This document shows, piece after piece, positions 1 to 5,196 of a stretch of DNA of 5,196 bases (positions within the stretch are counted from its first letter, which is position 1; every line of letters starts with the position of its first letter). The notes below the pieces were generated by a model that made no database searches, was not told the DNA's origin, and was given only the letters and a program-made list of their open reading frames with translations. The translations under genes and the position numbers were made by a program. The DNA lies in contig JAHEEB010000389.1 of assembly GCA_024640925.1 (NCBI GenBank), positions 1 to 5,196 on the forward strand, in the 5' to 3' direction. The DNA comes from Bacteroidota bacterium. GTDB lineage: Bacteria > Bacteroidota > Bacteroidia > Bacteroidales > UBA10428.

Positions 1-156
1 GGGAAAATAGATTTTTCGGGATTATTTCCTGAAAATATTACGAAAGATATGGATCATGTTTTAAATGGAATAGCTTATAATGCATCGACAAAAACATTTT
101 ATGTTACAGGAAAATATTGGCCTTTAATGTATGAGGTTAAAATAAATCTCGATTAA
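1..156 (+). CDS. Glutaminyl-peptide cyclotransferase, C-terminal end (5' truncated by window)
   Basis: Frame 1 is open from the first base to a TAA at 154-156 and gives 51 residues. The segment contains DHVLNGIAYN followed by TFYVTGKYWP and MYEVKINLD at the end. That pattern (LNGIAY, about ten residues, F-V-TGK-WP, then a short hydrophobic strand) is the usual C-terminus of the plant-type, beta-propeller glutamine cyclotransferase family. These enzymes convert an N-terminal glutamine into pyroglutamate and are generally exported in bacteria. The family call rests on this tail only; the catalytic part and any signal peptide lie outside the window. The gene is separated from the par cluster by about 200 nt and probably belongs to a different transcript. 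I see no GC-rich hairpin with a T-run that would mark its terminator. Confidence 0.82.
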   Translation, partial: GKIDFSGLFPENITKDMDHVLNGIAYNASTKTFYVTGKYWPLMYEVKINLD

Positions 157-171
157 CGCAGTTTTAAACGA

Positions 172-247
172 TTGTTAATAACAACTATTTTACATATTGT
201 CTATGTATCAATACAAACAGGCACCCTTGTTAATAAGTTGTTCATAA
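172..247. repeat. Three TTGTTAATAA-like decamers
   Basis: TTGTTAATAA occurs exactly at 172-181 and 227-236, and a one-mismatch copy, TTGTTCATAA, follows at 238-247. The second and third copies start 11 bp apart, about one helical turn. The first copy also sits in a small dyad (TTGTTA, one base, TAACAA at 172-184). Read on the other strand, the first nine bases of each repeat give TTATTAACA or TTATGAACA, which differ from the classical DnaA box TTATCCACA at two central positions. A DnaA-like or regulator-binding role is speculative, and AT-rich DNA produces such words fairly easily. Confidence 0.35.
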
Positions 248-288
248 AGTAGCCTAAAAATGTTTACTAAAAAGACATGGTTAAAAGA

Positions 289-317
289 TTTAACTCAGGT
301 ATTAGTACTTATTTTTG
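289..317 (+). promoter_or_regulatory. Candidate Bacteroidetes-type promoter for the par operon
   Basis: TATTTTTG at 310-317 matches the Bacteroidetes -7 consensus TAnnTTTG at all fixed positions. A weak -33-like element, TTTA at 289-292 (consensus TTTG), lies 17 bp upstream. Transcription would start around 322-326 and give a leader of roughly 40 nt before the parA start at 363. This is the only full match in the intergenic gap. About three such matches are expected by chance in AT-rich DNA of this length, and others occur inside coding regions, so position is the main support. Confidence 0.45.
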
Positions 318-332
318 GCAACGGAATATGAA

Positions 333-348
333 AAAAGTATCTACTTTT
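333..348. repeat. 16-bp dyad in the parA leader
   Basis: AAAAGTA at 333-339 and TACTTTT at 342-348 form perfect 7-bp arms around a 2-bp centre. The site lies between the predicted transcription start and the parA start codon, where a repressor operator could sit. A 2-nt loop is too tight for a good RNA hairpin of full length, so a protein-binding dyad is more plausible if it is functional. Low base complexity makes chance a real alternative. Confidence 0.3.
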
Positions 349-350
349 AA

Positions 351-1141
<791 letters not shown>

Positions 1142-1156
1142 TAATTGAAAATATAG

Positions 1157-2065
1157 ATGACAAAGAAGAATTCATTAGGTAGAGGTTTAGGAGCTCTGAT
1201 AGAAAGTCAGGAGACTACAACACGTCCAAGTACCCCAACCATTGTTTCAAAACCCACAGCAGATGGCGTTGCTGAGATTGATGTTGAATACATTGACGCA
1301 AACCCTTATCAACCAAGAACAATATTTGACGAGGAATCATTAAATGAACTTGCTGCTTCAATCAGAGAAGTTGGGATAATACAACCAATCACTGTAAGAG
1401 AGAAAGAAAATGGCAACTATCAACTGATTTCGGGAGAAAGAAGATTACGTGCAGCTAAAATAATTGGCCTTTCAAAAATTGCAGCTTATATCCGTAAAGC
1501 CAACGATGAGGATCTCCTTGAGATGGCTCTTATTGAGAATATCCAACGAGAAGATCTCGATGCAATTGAAATTGCAATCAGCTATCAACGACTTATTGAT
1601 GAATGTGATTTAACACAGGATAGTCTTAGTCAACGTGTTGGTAAGAAACGTGCAACCGTAGCAAATTACCTGCGTTTACTCAAGCTCCCGGCTGATATTC
1701 AGTTAGGCATCAAAGAAAAGAAACTTTCTATGGGCCATGCCAGAGCATTAGTTAATGTTGAAAAGACGATAGACCAGATAAAACTTTTCAACAAAATTAT
1801 GGAACATGATTTGTCTGTCAGAAAGGTTGAAGAACTGGTTAGAAATCTTGGGGTAGAAAAGGAAACTAAGCCTGTTGAACCCGAGGCTATACCTAAAGAA
1901 TACGAGGATCTAAAAAGAGAGCTTACATCTTTTTTTAGTTCGAATATAGAGTTCAAAAGAAGCTCAAAAGGTGATGGCAGAATTATAATTCCTTTTAAAT
2001 CTGATGAGGATCTTGAAAGAATCGTTGCTATATTTGACAAATTAAATATTAAACAGATACAATAG
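1157..2065 (+). CDS. parB: ParB/Spo0J chromosome-partitioning protein
   Basis: ParB loads at parS sites, uses CTP to close into a sliding DNA clamp, and activates the ParA ATPase. The 302-residue product has the full family layout. The N-terminal ParA-contacting motif LGRGLGALI is at residues 7-15, followed by a Ser/Thr/Pro-rich linker to about 35. The ParB/Srx CTP-binding core spans about 40-135, with NPYQPR at 49-54, GIIQPI at 73-78, the GERRLRA arginine motif at 93-99, and ALIENIQREDL at 124-134. A helix-turn-helix for parS recognition (LTQDSLSQRVGKKRATVANYL) covers about 152-172. A C-terminal dimerisation segment covers about 250-300. The ATG at 1157 is preferred because it places the ParA-contacting motif at the very N-terminus. 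The gene lies 15 nt after parA, and its TAG stop directly abuts the next ATG. No parS palindrome is visible in the window, so its binding sites must lie elsewhere. Confidence 0.96.
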   Translation: MTKKNSLGRGLGALIESQETTTRPSTPTIVSKPTADGVAEIDVEYIDANPYQPRTIFDEESLNELAASIREVGIIQPITVREKENGNYQLISGERRLRAAKIIGLSKIAAYIRKANDEDLLEMALIENIQREDLDAIEIAISYQRLIDECDLTQDSLSQRVGKKRATVANYLRLLKLPADIQLGIKEKKLSMGHARALVNVEKTIDQIKLFNKIMEHDLSVRKVEELVRNLGVEKETKPVEPEAIPKEYEDLKRELTSFFSSNIEFKRSSKGDGRIIIPFKSDEDLERIVAIFDKLNIKQIQ

Positions 2066-2716
2066 ATGCCCACTTGGGAAAGAAATAAAAACAAAAACTT
2101 TATCATAAGCATCCTTACGGGTGCTTTCTTTGTTTTTACCGTACAAGCTAACTGTCAGTCTGACAGCCTAAAGCTTGTCTCACCTGGTTCATCTGATTCC
2201 TCTTCTCTGCCAACCATAACAGATGATTCCACATCAGCCAGCGAACAAGCTAAACCCCTTCATAAAAAATCACCCCGTGTTGCGTGGATTTCTTCTGCTA
2301 TTCTTCCTGGCCTCGGGCAAGCTTATAATGGAAAATACTGGAAGATACCTATTATTTATGGTGGTGCAGCAGGTATATATTATGCTTATGACTGGAATAA
2401 TAGCAGGTACCTGCGATGCAAAACTGCACTAAAACAGTTGGATCAAGGTGATATTGTTACTGATCCAGATCTGATGAATTTTGATAAAACCAGTATCGAA
2501 AACTATCGTGATAGCTACAGAAGATCTCGCGGTTATACTGTTATTTTTATGGGACTTTTGTACGCAGCAAACATGGTTGATGCTATGGTAGATGCCTATA
2601 TGTTTGATTATGACATAAGTAGAGATCTTACATTACATGTTGATCCAACTCTAATACCCTCTGATCCGTATAGCTATACGCCAACTTGTGGTTTAAAATT
2701 AAGTTTAAGATTTTAA
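2066..2716 (+). CDS. DUF5683-family membrane protein of unknown function
   Basis: The 216-residue protein starts on the base after the parB stop (TAG-ATG), so it is probably translationally coupled to parB. It has a basic N-terminus and a hydrophobic stretch at about 12-28 that looks like a signal peptide or anchor. Cys30 follows VQAN, which is a poor lipobox. A low-complexity Ser/Asp/Thr-rich linker follows to about 62. The conserved part has hydrophobic segments at about 72-87 (VAWISSAILPGLGQAYNGKYW) and 93-108, a polar stretch with YRRSRGY at 151-157, and a third hydrophobic segment ending in NMVDAMVDAYMFDYDISRDL at about 169-188. PGLGQAYNGKYWK and the VDAxVDAxxFDxD motif are what I recognise as DUF5683, a Bacteroidetes family often seen beside parAB. 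The biochemical function is unknown. Location suggests a membrane role expressed together with the partition proteins. Confidence 0.85.
   Translation: MPTWERNKNKNFIISILTGAFFVFTVQANCQSDSLKLVSPGSSDSSSLPTITDDSTSASEQAKPLHKKSPRVAWISSAILPGLGQAYNGKYWKIPIIYGGAAGIYYAYDWNNSRYLRCKTALKQLDQGDIVTDPDLMNFDKTSIENYRDSYRRSRGYTVIFMGLLYAANMVDAMVDAYMFDYDISRDLTLHVDPTLIPSDPYSYTPTCGLKLSLRF
2143..2178 (+). repeat. Nested inverted repeat near the 5' end of the DUF5683 gene
   Basis: Outer arms ACAAGCT (2143-2149) and AGCTTGT (2172-2178) enclose inner arms CTGTCAG (2152-2158) and CTGACAG (2160-2166). In RNA this could fold as a 7-bp stem, an internal loop of 2 and 5 nt, a 5-bp stem CTGTC/GACAG and a 5-nt loop. It covers codons for about residues 26-38, the end of the signal or anchor region. 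It is not followed by a T-run, so it is not an intrinsic terminator. Confidence 0.4.
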
Positions 2717-2719
2717 AAA

Positions 2720-4321
2720 ATGATTGTAAATTTTACTGCTGCTTTAGTAATTGCGACAAGTCTTAACCAATATGCGTTAACAGACTTTGATACATTAACC
2801 AGTCCCGAGGATTCTCTGTCAATTGTATATGATTTACCTGATACGGCAGAAATAGAAGAAGCCTTTGATGCCAACGTGGATAGTATGTTAAATTTATACT
2901 ATGTTAAAGAGGGATTAACTAATAATCCCGGAACGTCTGACATTGTTGTTATTCCTTCTTTTCCTGATTCTGTATACAGGGAACGCCTTGAAAAACTTCC
3001 TACTGTTGCTGAAATGACTTATAATAATATTGTAAAAAGATACATAGAAGTCTACACGGTAAGAAACCGAAAATCGGTTGAGGTAATGCTTGGCCTTTCT
3101 GAACATTATTTTCCAATTTTCGATGAGATTTTCGATTATTATGGTGTGCCCAACGAAATGAAATATATGTCGATTATCGAATCAGCATTAAATCCAAGGG
3201 CATCTTCGAGAGCCAGAGCTGTAGGTTTATGGCAGTTTATGTATGGAACCGGAAGAATTTACGGACTGGAAATAAATTCTCTTGTTGACGAACGTCGGGA
3301 TCCGATAAAATCGACTTATGCAGCAGCCAAATATATTAGAGACCTTAATGATAGATATGACGATTGGTTACTTGCCCTTGCTGCATACAACTGCGGCCCT
3401 GGCAATGTTAATAAAGCCATCCGTCGTTCTGGCGGCAAAAGAGACTTCTGGGAAATCTACTATTATCTGCCAAAAGAAACCAGAGGGCATGTTCCCGCTT
3501 TCATTGCTGCAACATATACAATGAATTATTACAAAGAACATAATCTTACCCCAGCCAAAATTGATTTGCCAATTTTGGCTGATACTGTTATGATTAATCA
3601 GAAGCTTCACCTTAAACAAGTATCTGAAGTTTTGAATATTCCACTAAAACAATTAGAAGATCTTAATCCCCAATATCAGTATGATATTATTCCTGGAAAT
3701 ATTAAACCTTATTCATTAAGGTTACCAATGGATCAGGCTATTGCCTTCATTGATGCACAAGATTCAATTTATTCTTTCAAAGATTCTGTTTTCTTTAACT
3801 CACCAGTAGCTAAGGCATCTACCCCTGCTTATAGTTATGATATACCAGAAGCTCCAGGTGCTGATTTTACAAAGCTTACCTATACCGTTAAATCTGGCGA
3901 TGCCATTGGTTTAATCGCCGATTGGTATGATGTTCGTATAACCGATTTAAAATATTGGAACAACATCCATAAAAATATGATCAGAGCCGGACAAAAGCTT
4001 ACCATATACAAAAGCAAGAGTGTTGCCAGCAAGTACAAAGAAATTGAAACATTATCGTTTGCCCAAAAACAGTCTAAAAACGGAAACGTTCTTACAACAC
4101 CTGCTACTACTGCAAATATTACTCCAACTTCAACGTTTCAACCAAATAATAGTAAATCCGAAGGATTTATTATATATACCGTTCGCTCTGGCGATACTAT
4201 TTGGGACATCGCCCAGCAATTTCCAGGAGTAACCGACACGGAAATCATGCGTTGGAATAATATAACCAGTGCAAGTAAAATTCAGCCAGGCCAAAAACTG
4301 AAAATCAAACCTAAAAGTTAA
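2720..4321 (+). CDS. mltD: MltD-like lytic murein transglycosylase with LysM repeats
   Basis: These enzymes cleave the MurNAc-GlcNAc bond of peptidoglycan with formation of 1,6-anhydroMurNAc, outside the cytoplasmic membrane. Of 533 residues, about 140-250 form the SLT catalytic domain: catalytic Glu154 in SIIESALNP, GLWQFM at 169-174, YGL at 181-183, DERRDP at 190-195, and AAYNCGPGNVNKAIRR at 221-236. A degenerate LysM-like unit lies at about 295-338. Two clear LysM peptidoglycan-binding modules follow at about 388-430 (YTVKSGD...AGQKLTIY) and 486-530 (YTVRSGDTIWDIA...PGQKLKIK), separated by a Ser/Thr/Asn-rich linker. The start cannot lie further upstream because an in-frame TAA, the stop of the preceding gene, occurs at 2714. 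The N-terminus is hydrophobic at about 5-15 but lacks the usual Lys/Arg, so the signal peptide is weak. Only 3 nt separate it from the DUF5683 gene, which indicates co-transcription. The class assignment is firm; equivalence to E. coli MltD rests on domain order. Confidence 0.93.
   Translation: MIVNFTAALVIATSLNQYALTDFDTLTSPEDSLSIVYDLPDTAEIEEAFDANVDSMLNLYYVKEGLTNNPGTSDIVVIPSFPDSVYRERLEKLPTVAEMTYNNIVKRYIEVYTVRNRKSVEVMLGLSEHYFPIFDEIFDYYGVPNEMKYMSIIESALNPRASSRARAVGLWQFMYGTGRIYGLEINSLVDERRDPIKSTYAAAKYIRDLNDRYDDWLLALAAYNCGPGNVNKAIRRSGGKRDFWEIYYYLPKETRGHVPAFIAATYTMNYYKEHNLTPAKIDLPILADTVMINQKLHLKQVSEVLNIPLKQLEDLNPQYQYDIIPGNIKPYSLRLPMDQAIAFIDAQDSIYSFKDSVFFNSPVAKASTPAYSYDIPEAPGADFTKLTYTVKSGDAIGLIADWYDVRITDLKYWNNIHKNMIRAGQKLTIYKSKSVASKYKEIETLSFAQKQSKNGNVLTTPATTANITPTSTFQPNNSKSEGFIIYTVRSGDTIWDIAQQFPGVTDTEIMRWNNITSASKIQPGQKLKIKPKS
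3552..3581 (+). repeat. Perfect 12-bp inverted repeat (hairpin) inside the lytic transglycosylase gene
   Basis: CAGCCAAAATTG at 3552-3563 is the exact reverse complement of CAATTTTGGCTG at 3570-3581, with a 6-nt loop ATTTGC. It encodes residues about 278-288, between the end of the catalytic domain and the first LysM-like unit. No T-run follows on either strand, so it is not a standard terminator. In random sequence a perfect 12-bp stem with a short loop would be rare in a window of this size, although AT-rich composition raises the odds somewhat. Confidence 0.55.
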
Positions 4322-4357
4322 TGATTTAAATTATTGTCGTTTTCATATTTGAGTAGG

Positions 4358-5196
4358 ATGCAAGTTCGCCCACATATTACTTTATTGTTCATACTTTCTG
4401 TATTTACTGTTTTGCTTGTCTCTTCAATATACACCCAATTTGACACAGATGCAGAACTTAAAATATCTGAGAATTTCAGTGTAAAATTTTTTTCTTTAGC
4501 AGATATATTTTGCAAAGAAAAAGAATATGCTGATATTTCCAATATCATTGCACAGAATGAAATCGCAATTGATACTGCAATTATAAATAATGCCACTCCT
4601 GAAATTTTAGCTAACGATACATTAAGGGCAAATGCCGATAGTTTAAAACAATTTATACAGAAAATTGAGTTTCCTAATGGAGATAATACTATTCTGTATT
4701 CTGTTTTCAGGGCTATGGACTCCGCCTCTGCCTCGGGCAAGGTTATCCGTATTTTGCATTATGGAGATTCCCAAATAGAAGGTGATCGAATTACATCGTT
4801 TCTAAGAAACAGGCTTCAGAAGAAGTTTGGAGGTTGTGGGGTTGGACTTATTCCTGCCCGGCAATTATACGATTTTAAATTTTCCGTTTTGCAGAATTCT
4901 TCGGAAAACTGGCAGCGTTATACTGTTTATGGCCCAAAGGATACAACAGTAAAACATAACAGGTTTGGAATACTTGCCGGATACAGTTCTTTTTCACCGG
5001 CTTCTCAATTTACATCGAATACCGACAAAACCATTAAAAAAGCATGGATTTCCTTTGAACAGTCTCCTTTTGCTTATAGTAATACCAAAAGATTTGAGCA
5101 ATGCAGACTATTTTATGGACATAATCCCGATAGTTTTACAACTCGCCTGATGGTTGACGATAAAATGGCAGATGAAGGCTTCTATCCTCCAGTAGA
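4358..5196 (+). CDS. SGNH/GDSL-type hydrolase, N-terminal part (3' truncated by window)
   Basis: An uninterrupted frame runs from ATG 4358 off the end of the window (279 complete codons). The only upstream in-frame starts before the TGA at 4322 are TTG codons. Residues 7-26 are strongly hydrophobic after a short basic start (MQVRPH), so the protein is exported or anchored by one N-terminal helix. A variable stretch to about 120 follows. Residues 129-144 read VIRILHYGDSQIEGDR: a beta strand followed by the block I GDSx motif, with Ser138 the likely nucleophile. NRLQKKFGGCGVGLIPA comes next. This pattern fits Bacteroidetes SGNH proteins, which are esterases or acetyl-transfer partners acting on cell-surface or wall glycans. 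The blocks carrying the oxyanion-hole residues and the Asp-His pair lie beyond the window, so activity and substrate cannot be judged. It follows the transglycosylase gene by 36 nt on the same strand and probably shares its transcript. Confidence 0.82.
   Translation, partial: MQVRPHITLLFILSVFTVLLVSSIYTQFDTDAELKISENFSVKFFSLADIFCKEKEYADISNIIAQNEIAIDTAIINNATPEILANDTLRANADSLKQFIQKIEFPNGDNTILYSVFRAMDSASASGKVIRILHYGDSQIEGDRITSFLRNRLQKKFGGCGVGLIPARQLYDFKFSVLQNSSENWQRYTVYGPKDTTVKHNRFGILAGYSSFSPASQFTSNTDKTIKKAWISFEQSPFAYSNTKRFEQCRLFYGHNPDSFTTRLMVDDKMADEGFYPPV

Noticed and set aside
260..331. A 23-codon ORF upstream of parA with a basic N-terminus and hydrophobic end
   Set aside because: It overlaps the best promoter candidate, has no start-site signal, and ORFs of this size arise by chance in AT-rich DNA. 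Only conservation or ribosome profiling could rescue it.
2029..2036. TATATTTG, an exact TAnnTTTG box 30 bp before the DUF5683 start; similar exact matches at 1033-1040 and 2599-2606
   Set aside because: They lie inside coding sequence with no well-spaced -33 element, and about this many matches are expected by chance. The 2029 site is the only one placed where an internal promoter would make sense, and RNA-seq would be needed.
1699..2112. Minus-strand ORF of 137 codons opposite the 3' half of parB
   Set aside because: The plus strand here encodes the ParB helix-turn-helix flank and C-terminal domain, with the stop and next start exactly abutting. The antisense frame has no family features.
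4322..4357. Terminator or separate promoter between the transglycosylase and SGNH genes
   Set aside because: The 36-nt gap has no stem-loop with a T-run, and its best -7-like match (CATATTTG at 4344-4351) has a mismatch in a fixed base and no -33 element.
4318..4740. Minus-strand ORF of 140 codons opposite the start of the SGNH gene
   Set aside because: It overlaps a plus-strand frame with a hydrophobic N-terminal helix and a clear GDSQ motif, and its own translation shows no recognisable domain. It is a shadow of the real gene.

Overview
The window looks like chromosomal DNA from a Bacteroidetes bacterium, probably a Bacteroidales-type lineage. The evidence is an AT-rich composition, no Shine-Dalgarno sequences but A-rich stretches before the starts, a TAnnTTTG-type promoter box, and a parA-parB-DUF5683-lytic transglycosylase gene order that I recall from this phylum. 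Every gene I can support is on the plus strand. I see no mobile element, CRISPR array, tRNA or rRNA.

Layout: positions 1-156 are the C-terminal end of a glutaminyl-peptide cyclotransferase. Positions 157-362 are a non-coding, AT-rich gap. It holds three copies of a TTGTTAATAA-like decamer, a candidate promoter (-7 box at 310-317) and a 16-bp dyad just before the next start. A tight cluster follows: parA (363-1141), parB (1157-2065), a DUF5683 membrane protein (2066-2716, starting on the base after the parB stop), an MltD-like lytic transglycosylase with LysM repeats (2720-4321), and the 5' part of an SGNH/GDSL-type hydrolase (4358 to beyond 5196). Gaps are 15, 0, 3 and 36 nt, so this is very probably one operon.

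The cluster joins chromosome partitioning (ParA ATPase, ParB CTP-dependent clamp) to envelope work (a membrane protein of unknown function, a peptidoglycan-cutting enzyme and an exported or membrane-anchored esterase/acyltransferase-type protein). A link between segregation and cell-wall remodelling is inferred from gene order and is not shown by the sequence.

The main anomaly is in parA. As written, one base is missing near 495-496, right after the Walker A' motif, so the reading frame breaks and stops at 531-533. Restoring one base gives a full-length 259-residue ParA. This is either a sequencing/assembly error or a real lesion. Other points of note are a perfect 12-bp hairpin inside the transglycosylase gene at the boundary between its catalytic and LysM parts, and the adjacency of the transglycosylase to the SGNH protein. 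I found no convincing new defence or mobile system; this is mostly a housekeeping region.
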